Shown: positions 17,888 through 27,052, counted from the first letter of the stretch. The stretch is 64,000 bases of DNA from Mesorhizobium shangrilense (GCF_040537815.1 NZ_JBEWSZ010000001.1:2728001-2792000), one strand, 5' to 3'. Notes: generated by a model from the letters alone, not told the origin. Made by a program: numbers and translations.

Positions 17888-18033
17888 CCCTTCTCCCCTT
17901 GTGGGAGAAGGTGGATCGGCGCGCAGCGCCGAGACGGATGAGGGGTGTTCCAGCAGAGTGAGACGTTGGCATTCCCTGGAGCACCCCTCATCCGTCGCCC
18001 TCGGCGACACCTTCTCTCACAAGGGGAGAAGGG
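17888..18033. repeat. Intergenic palindromic element (RIME-like), copy 2
   Basis: A 146-bp element with perfect 13-bp terminal arms CCCTTCTCCCCTT at 17888-17900 and AAGGGGAGAAGGG at 18021-18033. Secondary arms are CGGATGAGGGGTG (about 17935-17947) and CACCCCTCATCCG (about 17983-17995). It shares its words with copy 1 (GATGAGGGG, CTTCTCCCC) and sits between mgdD and the tdm-like gene, where it could terminate the upstream operon. The remaining gap to 18139 has an A/T-rich patch (TAAAATAATTTCAC near 18089-18102) that may hold the next promoter. Confidence 0.75.
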
Positions 18034-18139
18034 CAAGCCACTGCCATCCCCGCCTTGCCAAACTCACTCGCGCTGCTATTCTCCCTGCTAAAATAATTTC
18101 ACGCACAGGCAAACCTTTTTCTCGAACCGCAAGGCTGAG

Positions 18140-20509
18140 ATGAGCCAGTCGCCCTACCCTGCCGTGACCACCGGACCGCCGCGCCCGAGCCTCATCCTGA
18201 GGCCCGGGCAGATCGCCATGCCGCCGGGCGTGGAGCGTTATACGATCCAGGGCAGCGGCGCGGTGCTGATCGAGGTCGAGGCCGGCGATACGCTCACCGT
18301 GCGCAATGTCGAAGGCGGCCAGGCGTGCGAGTTGGTGGCCTGGGACAAGACAGGCGTCACCGACCCCGGCATTTTCGGTGAAACATCGAACAGCAACGCC
18401 GCCGGCGTCAAGGCGCTGCTTGCCGAAGGCGATGACAGCCTCGCCGCCTTGCGGCGTGGTCTCGAACGCCGGCAGGTACAGGTTGATCATGCCAAGGCAG
18501 TGCGCGTGTTCGGCGCCGCCACGCCGGCCGGCACCGAACAGGCTTTCACCGTCGTGCGCGATGGCTCGATGGTCATAGCCGCACCCGGCGGGCCGATGCT
18601 GGTCGATGGTCACGACACCGCGACGCCGCTTACCGTCATCGTCCGACGCGCCACCATCCGCCCGGCAACGAAATCGCAAATGGGCGATCCGCTGGCCGAT
18701 CCGGTGCTCGACCTACGGGTCCACTCGGCGACGGCGGAAGCCTATTTCGTCAAGGCCGGCGACTATCTGCAGATCATCGATGTCGACGGGCGCCAGTGCA
18801 CGGACTTCCAGTGCTTTTCGGCGCGCAAGCTCGACAAGGGCCTCGATCATCCGCTCGACGTGACGACCACACGCACGCTGATGGGCTCGAGCTACCCGAT
18901 GCCCGGCCTGCATTCGAAATATTATGACCAGGACATGGAGCCGCTGGTCGAGGTGATCCAGGACACATGCGGCCGGCACGATGCGTTCGCACTCGCTTGC
19001 GCGGCCAAATATTACGACGACATCGGCTATCCCGGCCACACCAACTGCTCGGAGAATTTCAACCGCGCGCTGGCCGACAAGGGCGCCAATCCCCGCGCCG
19101 GCTGGATGGCGATCAACTTCTTCTTCAACACGGCGATCGACGCCCATGGCGTCATGGTCTCCGACGAGCCATGGTCGCGACCCGGCGACTATGTGCTGCT
19201 GCGGGCACTAACCGACATCGTCTGTGTCTCCTCCGCCTGCCCCGACGACACGACCCCGGCCAATGGCTGGAACCCGACCGACATCCATGTGCGAGCCTAT
19301 TCCGGCCAGCACAAATTCTCGCGAGCGATCGCCAGACGCATGACGCCCGATTCGGAACCCAAGATGACCCGCGAGACCGCCTTTCATTCGAGCTTTGCCA
19401 AGCACACCCGCAACTTCGTCGAGTACAAGGGCTACTGGCTGGCCAATTCCTTCGCCAAGGAGGGCCCCATCGACGAATACTGGGCCTGCCGGCAGGACGC
19501 GGTGATCATGGATCTGTCACCGCTGCGCAAGTTCGAGGTCACCGGCCCGGACTCGGAGGCGCTGCTGCAGTACACGCTGACGCGTGACGTCAAGAAGCTC
19601 GGCGTCGGCCAGGTCGTCTATTCGGCCATGTGCTACGAACATGGCGGCATGATCGACGACGGCACGCTGCTGCGCCTCGGCAAGGACAATTTCCGCTGGG
19701 TTGGCGGCGACGATTTCTCAGGCGAATGGCTGCGCCAGACCGCGACCAAGCTCGGCCTCAACGTGCTGGTGCGCTCGTCCACCGACCAGATGCACAATGT
19801 TGCCGTGCAGGGGCCGAAGAGCCGCGACATCCTGAAGGAGGTGATCTGGACCTCGCCGCTGCAGCCGTCGATCGAGGAACTGGAATGGTTCCGCTTCGCG
19901 GTCGCGCGCATCGGCGGCGGCAACGGCATTCCCATCGTCGTCTCGCGCACCGGCTATACCGGCGAGCTTGGCTACGAGATCTGGTGCCATCCGCGCGACG
20001 CCGAAAAGGTGTTCGACGCCGTCTGGGAAGCCGGCCAGCCGCACGGGCTGAAGCCGATGGGGCTGCAGGCACTCGACATGGTGCGCATCGAGGCTGGCCT
20101 GATATTTGCCGGCTATGAATTCTCGGATCAGACCGATCCGTTCGAGGCCGGCATCGGCTTCACCGTGCCGCTGAAGACCAAGACCGACGACTTCATCGGC
20201 CGCGAGGCGCTGATCCGACGCAAGGAGCATCCGCTAACAAAGCTGGTCGGCCTTGATATCGACGCCAATGTCGCTGTTGGCCATGGCGACTGCGTGCATG
20301 TCGGCCGCGCCCAGATCGGTGTCGTCACGTCGGGCGTGCGTTCGCCGGTGCTGAACAAGAACATCGCGCTGGCGAGACTTGACGTCACCCACGCCGCTGT
20401 CGGTACCGAAGTCGAGATCGGCAAGCTCGACGGCCATGCCAAACGGCTGCCGGCACGGGTCGTCCCTTTCGCCCATTACGATCCGCAAAAGACCCGGCCA
20501 CGTTCCTGA
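18140..20509 (+). CDS. tdm: Trimethylamine N-oxide demethylase-like protein (DUF1989-GcvT fusion)
   Basis: A 789-residue fusion. Residues about 20-385 carry two urea-carboxylase-associated (DUF1989-like) segments, with likely metal-site cysteines C277, C303 and C367 in CGRHDAF, HTNCSENF and SSACPDD contexts. Residues about 420-780 are a GcvT-type folate domain (SRTGYTGELGYEIWC, DMVRIEAGLIFAGYEF). This architecture and length match Tdm, which splits trimethylamine N-oxide into dimethylamine and formaldehyde without an external reductant. The context supports that: genes for using dimethylamine and methylamine precede it. DUF1989 is also found in unrelated enzymes, so the activity is predicted. 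Confidence 0.82.
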   Translation: MSQSPYPAVTTGPPRPSLILRPGQIAMPPGVERYTIQGSGAVLIEVEAGDTLTVRNVEGGQACELVAWDKTGVTDPGIFGETSNSNAAGVKALLAEGDDSLAALRRGLERRQVQVDHAKAVRVFGAATPAGTEQAFTVVRDGSMVIAAPGGPMLVDGHDTATPLTVIVRRATIRPATKSQMGDPLADPVLDLRVHSATAEAYFVKAGDYLQIIDVDGRQCTDFQCFSARKLDKGLDHPLDVTTTRTLMGSSYPMPGLHSKYYDQDMEPLVEVIQDTCGRHDAFALACAAKYYDDIGYPGHTNCSENFNRALADKGANPRAGWMAINFFFNTAIDAHGVMVSDEPWSRPGDYVLLRALTDIVCVSSACPDDTTPANGWNPTDIHVRAYSGQHKFSRAIARRMTPDSEPKMTRETAFHSSFAKHTRNFVEYKGYWLANSFAKEGPIDEYWACRQDAVIMDLSPLRKFEVTGPDSEALLQYTLTRDVKKLGVGQVVYSAMCYEHGGMIDDGTLLRLGKDNFRWVGGDDFSGEWLRQTATKLGLNVLVRSSTDQMHNVAVQGPKSRDILKEVIWTSPLQPSIEELEWFRFAVARIGGGNGIPIVVSRTGYTGELGYEIWCHPRDAEKVFDAVWEAGQPHGLKPMGLQALDMVRIEAGLIFAGYEFSDQTDPFEAGIGFTVPLKTKTDDFIGREALIRRKEHPLTKLVGLDIDANVAVGHGDCVHVGRAQIGVVTSGVRSPVLNKNIALARLDVTHAAVGTEVEIGKLDGHAKRLPARVVPFAHYDPQKTRPRS

Positions 20510-20764
20510 CTGCCGCCTTTTTGGGCACGTGGAACTGGCGGTCGGCGTTACCGCCGGGCGCATTATCGTTCGCACTCGCAAGCGTGATGTGCACGGCGCC
20601 ATAAAACGCTTGACGTGAAAGCGCGCCGGATCAATCTTCACTCTTAAGAAAAAAATACAACTGAGTGGAAACATTCAGGTGACACGGACCATTTGACCGG
20701 GGAGCAAGCTTCGCGAAGCCGAGGCATCGCCGGCGGGGAACATCAAAAAGGGGAACACAAACAC

Positions 20765-22474
20765 ATGAGCTCGATAAGCACTGCCTTGGAGCAGCCTGCG
20801 GAAAGCAAGCTGCATCGCAATATCGACTGGCGCGGCGCCTTCTGGGTGGCAAGCGGCGTCCCTGCCCTCGTCCTGTTCTCGATCGGCGGCATTGCCGGCA
20901 CGACGGGAACCCTGGCATTCCTGATCTGGACCGCATCCATGATCATGGGCTTCCTGCAATCCTTCACCTATGCGGAAATCGCAGGCCTGTTCCCGAACAA
21001 GTCCGGCGGCGCCTCGATCTACGGCGCCACCGCCTGGCTGCGCTATTCGAAGTTCATCGCGCCGCTCTCGGTCTGGTGCAACTGGTTCGCGTGGTCGCCG
21101 GTGCTATCGCTCGGCTGCTCGATCGCCGCCGCCTATATCCTCAACGCGCTGGCGCCCGTGCCGCTGTTCACCGATGCCTCGCCGGATGTCGTCGCCTATA
21201 TCGCGGCGCATGCCGGAACGAGCGCAGCCGACGCCGTCACCGCGGTGACGGCCGCCGCGACGCCGGCGATCCGCAACTGGACGCTGTTCAGCCATACGCT
21301 CGGTCCGGTCTCGTTCACCTTCAACGCCACCTTCTTCATCGGCGCAGTGCTGATGCTGATCATCTTCTCCATCCAGCATCGCGGCATCCTGGGCACGGCC
21401 AATGTGCAGAAATATATCGGCCTGCTGGTCATCATCCCGATGCTGATCGTCGGCGTCGTGCCGATCTTCACCGGCCAGATCAACTGGGCGAATTTCTCGC
21501 CGCTGGTGCCTCTGGCAGCAGCCTATGCACCTGAGCCCGGCTCGTGGAATATCGCCGGCTGGACGCTGGTTTTTGGCGGCATGTTCATCGCGGCCTGGTC
21601 TACCTACGGTTTCGAGACAGCCGTCTGCTACACCTCCGAATTCAAGAACCCGGGCACCGACACGTTCAAGGCGATCTTCTACTCCGGCTTGCTCTGCATG
21701 CTGCTGTTCATCCTGGTGCCGTTTACCTTCCAGGGCGTGCTCGGACTGAACGGCATGCTGGCGACCCCGATCGTCGACGGCTCCGGCGTCGCCGATGCGC
21801 TGGCCGGCATGGTCGGCGGCGGACATCTCATCCACAGCCTGCTGGTGATGCTGATGATCCTGGCGCTTGTGCTGTGCATCATGACGGCGATGGCCGGCTC
21901 CTCGCGCACGCTCTACCAGGGCTCGGTCGACGGCTGGCTGCCGCGCTACCTCAGCCACGTCAACGAGCATGGCGCGCCGACGCGCGCGATGTGGACCGAT
22001 CTTTGCTTCAACCTGATCGTGCTGGCCATCGCCTCGGCCGACGCGACGAGCTTCTTCTTCATCCTCGCCGTGTCGAACTGCGGCTACATCATCTTCAACT
22101 TCCTCAACCTCAACGCCGGCTGGATCCACCGCATCGACAACGGCCATATCGCGCGGCCATGGAAGGCGCCAAGCTGGTTGCTCGGCATCGGCGCGATCTT
22201 CGCCTATGTCAACGCGATCTTCATGGGCGCCGGCGCCAAGGTCTGGAACCCGATGGCGCTGTGGGCCGGGCTGATCACGGCGGCGCTTATCATCCCGGTG
22301 TTCTGCTACCGTCACTATATCCAGGACGGCGGCAAATTCCCTCCCCATATGCTGGCGGACCTCGGCATGACGTCGTCGGATCTGGCGGTCAAGAAGGCGG
22401 GCATCCTGCCCTATCTGACGCTGATCGCCGGCGTCGCCGTGATGCTCATCGCCAACTGGCTGTTTGTCATCTGA
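20765..22474 (+). CDS. APC-superfamily permease, second amine/amino acid transporter of the island
   Basis: A 569-residue membrane protein with about 13-14 hydrophobic segments. The N-terminal cytosolic part (about 25 residues) precedes the glycine-rich FSIGGIAGTTGTLAFLIW region, the unwound TM1 of APC carriers. AAAAGGGGAAC lies about 9-14 bases before the ATG at 20765. A 255-bp gap separates it from the tdm-like gene; that gap has TTGACG at 20610-20615 as a possible -35 but no firm promoter. It probably imports a methylated amine or related amino acid. It ends in front of a strong terminator at 22543. Confidence 0.83.
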   Translation: MSSISTALEQPAESKLHRNIDWRGAFWVASGVPALVLFSIGGIAGTTGTLAFLIWTASMIMGFLQSFTYAEIAGLFPNKSGGASIYGATAWLRYSKFIAPLSVWCNWFAWSPVLSLGCSIAAAYILNALAPVPLFTDASPDVVAYIAAHAGTSAADAVTAVTAAATPAIRNWTLFSHTLGPVSFTFNATFFIGAVLMLIIFSIQHRGILGTANVQKYIGLLVIIPMLIVGVVPIFTGQINWANFSPLVPLAAAYAPEPGSWNIAGWTLVFGGMFIAAWSTYGFETAVCYTSEFKNPGTDTFKAIFYSGLLCMLLFILVPFTFQGVLGLNGMLATPIVDGSGVADALAGMVGGGHLIHSLLVMLMILALVLCIMTAMAGSSRTLYQGSVDGWLPRYLSHVNEHGAPTRAMWTDLCFNLIVLAIASADATSFFFILAVSNCGYIIFNFLNLNAGWIHRIDNGHIARPWKAPSWLLGIGAIFAYVNAIFMGAGAKVWNPMALWAGLITAALIIPVFCYRHYIQDGGKFPPHMLADLGMTSSDLAVKKAGILPYLTLIAGVAVMLIANWLFVI

Positions 22475-22542
22475 AACCGCCCGAGACGGTCAAGCGCACC
22501 TCGGTGCGCTCGACCTGCATCACATAGCTTCCCGGAAGCTGG

Positions 22543-22580
22543 ACCCACCCCGATGTCATCGTGGTGGGTTCTCTTTTTTC
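22543..22580 (+). terminator. Rho-independent terminator after the second permease
   Basis: The arm ACCCACC...CGAT at 22543-22554 pairs with ATCG.GGTGGGT at 22558-22569 (one C/T mismatch), with a three-base loop. It is followed by TCTCTTTTTTC. It closes the methylated-amine island and isolates it from the operator at 22632. Confidence 0.85.
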
Positions 22581-22631
22581 GGGCCAATCGCCGGCACCAG
22601 CGCATGGGCCATTGCGTTCCGTGACGGGCGC

Positions 22632-22669
22632 GAATATGCTTGTTGAACGATCGTACAACAAGCATATTC
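22632..22669. promoter_or_regulatory. 38-bp palindromic operator before the flavoprotein-methyltransferase pair
   Basis: The two 19-base halves, 22632-22650 (GAATATGCTTGTTGAACGA) and 22651-22669, are reverse complements except at one position. The centre is between 22650 and 22651. The inner 24 bp differ at only two positions from the centre of the palindrome at 34465-34502. The ATG of the downstream gene is 12 bp away, so the operator must overlap or abut the promoter. Its TTGAACG half-site style suits a BetI/TetR-type repressor; the candidate is encoded at 26328-27008. Confidence 0.85.
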
Positions 22670-22681
22670 TGTGAAGCCCTG

Positions 22682-24784
22682 ATGACCTGTAATCCTCGTT
22701 ACGAAATCCTGTTCGAACCGATGCGGATCGGGCCTGTCACGGCGCCGAACCGTTTCTATCAAGTGCCCCACGCAAGTGGCATGACAAACGCGCTGCCACG
22801 GGTCCGTGCCGCCTTTCGCGAGGCCAAGGCCGAGGGCGGATGGGGCGTGATCTGCACCGGCGCCTGTTCGATCGACCCCACTTCGGACGACACGCCGCTG
22901 CCTTTCGCCACCCTGTGGGACAAGAACGATATCCGCGCGCATGCGCTGATGACGGAGGCGGTGCATCGCCATGGATCGCTTGCCGGCGTGGAACTCTGGC
23001 ACGGCGGCGCTTCGGTGATGAACAGGACAAGCCGGCTGCCGCCACTGTCGCCATCCGGGATTCCATGGATGGCCACCCATGTCGGCTTCATGGGCAATCT
23101 GCGGCCAAAGACGATGGACAAGGCCGACATACGCGAGGTGTTGCGATGCCAGGCCGAGGCGGCGCGCAAGGCGCGCACCGCCGGTTTCGATGTCGTCTAC
23201 GTCTATGCCGGCATGGGCTATCTCGGCTACGAATTCCTGCTGCCCGAATACAATCATCGCGTCGACGAATATGGCGGATCGATCGACAATCGCGTGCGCT
23301 TCGTGCGAGAGATGATCGAAGTCACCAAGGATGCGGTGGGCAAGGATTGTGGCGTCGCGTTGCGGGTCAGCCTCGAGGAACTGCGCGGCCGGCCCGGCCG
23401 CAATCAGCCCTCCGAGGCCCACGAGCTTATCGAACTGCTGGCCGACCTTCCCGACCTGTTCGACGTCAAGATGGATTCCAGCCCGACCGACTGCTCGGCG
23501 TCCCGCTTCACCGGCGAAGGCAGCCATGAGCCGGTGATCGACTTCGTCAAATCGCTGACCAGGAAACCGGTGGTCGGCGTCGGCCGCTTCACCTCGCCCG
23601 ATGCCATGGTCTCGCAGATCAAGCGCGGCGTGCTGGATTTCATCGGTGGCGCGCGCCCTTCGATCGCCGACCCGTTCCTGCCGGCCAAGATCCGCGAAGG
23701 CCGCGAGGCGGAAATCCGCGAATGCATCGGCTGCAATATCTGCATTTCGAGCTGGCATGACGGCGTGCCGGTGCGCTGCACCCAGAACCCGACCGCCGGC
23801 GAGGAATGGCGGCGCGGCTGGCATCCCGAACGCGTCGAACGCGCCGACAAGCCCGAGCGAATCCTCATTGTCGGCGGCGGACCTGCCGGGCTCGAATGCG
23901 CCGTAACCCTCGGCCGTCGCGGCCATGAGGTGACACTTGCCGACAGCAGCCGGTCCTTCGGCGGGCGGCTGACCTTCGAGAAGACGCTGCCTGGCCTCGC
24001 CGCCTGGAACCGCGTCGTCGATTACCGGCTCGGGCGCCTCGGCGAGATGAGCAATGTCGCGCTCTACCCAGAGAGCACGCTCGGCGTCGATGAGATCCTC
24101 GACCTGGCGCCGGACCGCGTGGTGCTGGCGACCGGCGCGCGCTGGACGAACATGCTCTATTCCTCGCTGGAAATTCCGGTCGGCCGGCTCGACCATCCGA
24201 ATGTGTTCACCCCAGACGACATTGCCGGCGGCCGGCTTCCCGAAGGGCCGACGCTCGTCTTCGATTTCGACAATTATTACATGGGCGGCGTCCTCACCGA
24301 GCATCTGGCCGCGCAGGGCATTCCGGTCAGCTATGTGACCCCCGCTGGCCAGGCGTCCGCATGGACGATCATGACCAACGAGCTGCCGCTGGTGCACCGG
24401 GCGCTGGCACGACGCAAGGTGGCGGTGACGACGCTGCATTTGCTGAAATCCTTCGACGGCGAGACGGCGACGCTGGCGCATCTCTTCACCGGCGAGGAGA
24501 CCCGCCTGGCCTGCCGCTCGGTGCTGATCGTCGGGCTGAGATTGCCGCACGGCGAACTCTTCAAGGCGCTGACGGAACGGGCCGACGACGTTGTTGCTGC
24601 CGGCATCCGCAGTGTCGATCGCATCGGCGACACGCTGGCCCCCGGCGCCATCGCCCATGCCGTGCACAGCGGCCACAAGTTGGCTCAGGAGATCGGCGCG
24701 ACTATTCGCTGGCAGCCCTATCGCCGCGATACGCCGATCGTCGACGCGGTCGAGAATTTCGATATGCGCACGGCAGCCGAATAG
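22682..24784 (+). CDS. Trimethylamine dehydrogenase-like NADH:flavin oxidoreductase ([4Fe-4S], FMN)
   Basis: A 700-residue enzyme of the old-yellow-enzyme/trimethylamine dehydrogenase branch. An N-terminal FMN TIM barrel (1-340) starts PNRFYQVPHASGM. A [4Fe-4S] motif uses C348, C351, C354 and C366. A C-terminal nucleotide-binding domain has VGGGPAG at 397-403. At the position of the Cys that covalently holds FMN in trimethylamine dehydrogenase there is Ala31, and the active-site His is replaced by Met178, although Tyr175 is kept. A related rhizobial enzyme, StcD, demethylates N-methylproline. The function is therefore probably oxidative demethylation of an unidentified N-methyl compound. The start at 22682 follows the operator. 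Confidence 0.86.
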   Translation: MTCNPRYEILFEPMRIGPVTAPNRFYQVPHASGMTNALPRVRAAFREAKAEGGWGVICTGACSIDPTSDDTPLPFATLWDKNDIRAHALMTEAVHRHGSLAGVELWHGGASVMNRTSRLPPLSPSGIPWMATHVGFMGNLRPKTMDKADIREVLRCQAEAARKARTAGFDVVYVYAGMGYLGYEFLLPEYNHRVDEYGGSIDNRVRFVREMIEVTKDAVGKDCGVALRVSLEELRGRPGRNQPSEAHELIELLADLPDLFDVKMDSSPTDCSASRFTGEGSHEPVIDFVKSLTRKPVVGVGRFTSPDAMVSQIKRGVLDFIGGARPSIADPFLPAKIREGREAEIRECIGCNICISSWHDGVPVRCTQNPTAGEEWRRGWHPERVERADKPERILIVGGGPAGLECAVTLGRRGHEVTLADSSRSFGGRLTFEKTLPGLAAWNRVVDYRLGRLGEMSNVALYPESTLGVDEILDLAPDRVVLATGARWTNMLYSSLEIPVGRLDHPNVFTPDDIAGGRLPEGPTLVFDFDNYYMGGVLTEHLAAQGIPVSYVTPAGQASAWTIMTNELPLVHRALARRKVAVTTLHLLKSFDGETATLAHLFTGEETRLACRSVLIVGLRLPHGELFKALTERADDVVAAGIRSVDRIGDTLAPGAIAHAVHSGHKLAQEIGATIRWQPYRRDTPIVDAVENFDMRTAAE

Positions 24785-24792
24785 GAGTATCC

Positions 24793-26331
24793 ATGGAACG
24801 GATTGCAGCGCGTCGCAGACCCGGCCGTCCACAGCGCGAGATCGGCGGCATCGAACAGCGCCCATGGAAACAACTGACGCGGCCCTACCAGCCGATCGAA
24901 ATCCTGTCGGCCGACCAGGTCCAGACCATCCATGAGATGGGCCTGACCATTCTCGAAGAGATCGGCATGCGCGTGCTCCAGCCGCAGGCGCGGCAGTTCT
25001 ATCGCTCGGCGGGCTGCGATGTCGACGAAGGAGAGATGCGGGTGCGCTTCGACCGTGCCATGGTGATGGAGCACGTCGCCATGGTGCCGTCATCGTTCGA
25101 GTTGCGCGCCCGCAATCCGGAGAAGAATGTGAAGGTCGGCGGGCGGCACTGCATCCTGTCGTCGGTCGGTGGCCCGGCCTATGTCATGGACAATGATCGC
25201 GGCCGCCGGCCCGGCACCTATGCCGAGATGTGCGATTACCTGAAGCTGATCCAGTCGTTCAACGTGCTGCATCAGGAAGGCGGCGGACCGTTCGAGCCGC
25301 TCGACCTGCACCAGAACACGCGTCACCTCGACCTCTACTATGCCGAGATCACGTTGCTGGACAAGAACTGGCAGCCGCAGGCGCTTGGCCGCGGACGCGC
25401 CGTCGACGCGCTCGAAATGGTGGCGATCTCGCTCGGCACAACGCGCGAAAACCTGGCCAACGAAATGCCTGTCTTTACCGGCATCATCAACACCAATTCG
25501 CCGCTGCAACTCGACGAGCCTATGGCCGAAGGCCTGATCGCGCTGGCCGAGCATGGCCAGGTCAACGTCATCACGCCTTTCACGCTTGCAGGGGCGATGA
25601 GCCCGGTGACGCTCGCCGGCGCGCTGTCGCAGCAGCATGCCGAAGCGCTGGCCGGCATCGTGCTGACGCAGATCGTGCGCCCTGGCGTGCCGGTGATGTA
25701 TGGCGGCTTCACGTCCAATGTCGACATGAAGACCGGCGCGCCGGCCTTCGGCACGCCTGAATACACGCAGGCCGCCCAGATCACCGGGCAGCTCTGTCGG
25801 CTGATCGGCGTGCCGTTCCGTTCCAGCAATGTGACCGCCGCCAATTCGGTCGACGCGCAGGCGGCCTATGAGAGCGCCATGTCGCTTTGGGGTTGCCTGA
25901 TGGGCGGCGCCAATCTGGTGCTGCACGCAGCCGGCTGGCTCGGCGGCGGATTGACGGCGTCGTTCGAGAAATTGGTCATCGACGCCGAGATGCTGCAGAT
26001 GATGTCCGCCTATTTCGACCCGCCGGTGGTCGACATCGATACGCTGGCGCTGGAAGCGGTACGCGAGGTCGGTCCGGCCGGGCATTTCTTCGGCGCGGCG
26101 CACACGATGCAGCGCTACGAGCGCGCCTTCTACTCGCCGCTGGTCTCCAACTGGGACAATTACGACACATGGATGGAACGCGGCCAGGTGACGGCGCGCG
26201 AGCGCGCCAACGTCATCTGGAAGCGCATGGTCGCCGAATATGAGCAGCCGCCGATCGATCCCGGCATCGACGAAGCACTGCGGGACTATATGGAACGCCG
26301 CAAACGCGAGGGCGGTTGCCCGCTGAATTAG
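24793..26331 (+). CDS. MttB-superfamily (trimethylamine methyltransferase-like) protein without pyrrolysine
   Basis: A 512-residue TIM-barrel methyltransferase of the MttB superfamily. The frame is continuous, with no in-frame TAG, so it is of the non-pyrrolysine kind. Characterised members of that kind demethylate quaternary amines such as glycine betaine (MtgB) or proline betaine (MtpB) onto a corrinoid protein. No corrinoid protein gene or corrinoid-methyltransferase gene is present in the window. The ATG at 24793 follows AGGAG by 5 bases and lies 8 bp after the flavoprotein stop, so the two are co-transcribed. It converges on the regulator gene with a 4-bp overlap. Confidence 0.85.
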   Translation: MERIAARRRPGRPQREIGGIEQRPWKQLTRPYQPIEILSADQVQTIHEMGLTILEEIGMRVLQPQARQFYRSAGCDVDEGEMRVRFDRAMVMEHVAMVPSSFELRARNPEKNVKVGGRHCILSSVGGPAYVMDNDRGRRPGTYAEMCDYLKLIQSFNVLHQEGGGPFEPLDLHQNTRHLDLYYAEITLLDKNWQPQALGRGRAVDALEMVAISLGTTRENLANEMPVFTGIINTNSPLQLDEPMAEGLIALAEHGQVNVITPFTLAGAMSPVTLAGALSQQHAEALAGIVLTQIVRPGVPVMYGGFTSNVDMKTGAPAFGTPEYTQAAQITGQLCRLIGVPFRSSNVTAANSVDAQAAYESAMSLWGCLMGGANLVLHAAGWLGGGLTASFEKLVIDAEMLQMMSAYFDPPVVDIDTLALEAVREVGPAGHFFGAAHTMQRYERAFYSPLVSNWDNYDTWMERGQVTARERANVIWKRMVAEYEQPPIDPGIDEALRDYMERRKREGGCPLN

Positions 26332-27008
26332 GCGTCCCGCAAAGGCCCGACCTGCGCCTCAAGCATCTCGAAGCCGGCGGCTTCGGCCGCTTGAGGTGTC
26401 ACCACGCTTTCGTCGAGACACCATTCGAGCCAGAGCCCGTCGACCAGGGCGATGAAATTGCGGGCTAGCGCGGGGGCGTCGACAGGCCTGCCACGCGGCA
26501 CGGCGACGGCCGCGATATCCTCCGCGAGTTCCGCACGGTAGGCATCGTAGAGTTCCCGATGCGCTGCCTTGAGGCGCGGATTGACGGCGATCTCACCCCA
26601 TAAGGACAGCCAGATCAGCAGATTGTCGCGGCTGAAATATTCGGGCGAGAAGTTGGAGCGCACCAGTGCGGCGAGCGACGCCTCCGGCGGCCAGTCGGAT
26701 GCCTCGGCGCGACGGCGCTTGGCCTCGGCGATCTGGTTGTTGACGCTGGCATAGAGCGAGGATTTGTAGACCTCGACCAGAAGCCCGTCGCGCCCCTCGA
26801 AATGATGGTTGATCAGGCCGCGCGAGACACCGGCTTCCTTGCAGATGCGATCGACGGTGAAGGCGCCGATGCCACCGACCGACAGGCAGCGCGCCGCCGC
26901 CTCGATCAGCATGGCGCGGCGCACATCCGCCTGCTCGCGGCTGAAGCGCGGCGGCGATTTCTTGGCGCCACGCTTACGTTTTTCAGGGGCTGATCCCGCT
27001 TCTGTCAT
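26328..27008 (-). CDS. BetI/TetR-family transcriptional regulator
   Basis: A 226-residue regulator. A basic N-terminal arm (KRKRGAKK) leads into a TetR helix-turn-helix at about 30-80 with the recognition stretch VSRGLINHHFEGRDGL, very like BetI. The C-terminal domain (90-215) is a helical ligand pocket containing WLSLWGEI and ALVDGLWLEWCLDE, also seen in BetI-type choline sensors. It is the last gene of the leftward operon whose head carries the palindrome at 34465, and its 3' end overlaps the methyltransferase gene. It is the likely binder of both palindromes, which would give autoregulation. Ligand unknown. Confidence 0.87.
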   Translation of the reverse strand: MTEAGSAPEKRKRGAKKSPPRFSREQADVRRAMLIEAAARCLSVGGIGAFTVDRICKEAGVSRGLINHHFEGRDGLLVEVYKSSLYASVNNQIAEAKRRRAEASDWPPEASLAALVRSNFSPEYFSRDNLLIWLSLWGEIAVNPRLKAAHRELYDAYRAELAEDIAAVAVPRGRPVDAPALARNFIALVDGLWLEWCLDESVVTPQAAEAAGFEMLEAQVGPLRDA

Positions 27009-27052
27009 AGACCTCAGCTAATCGATTGCACCCGCTGTGTCCATGAAAGCGT

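Noticed and set aside
21104..22348. Leftward 414-codon frame opposite the second APC permease
   Set aside because: Composition is almost all Asp, Arg, Gln and His, the known shadow of a hydrophobic gene.
22556..25093. Leftward 845-codon open frame opposite the flavoprotein and methyltransferase genes
   Set aside because: Antisense shadow of high-GC coding DNA; the opposite strand has intact motifs, an RBS and an operator.
24793..26331. Pyrrolysine-containing trimethylamine methyltransferase
   Set aside because: The frame has no internal TAG and no pyl genes are present, so trimethylamine specificity cannot be claimed.
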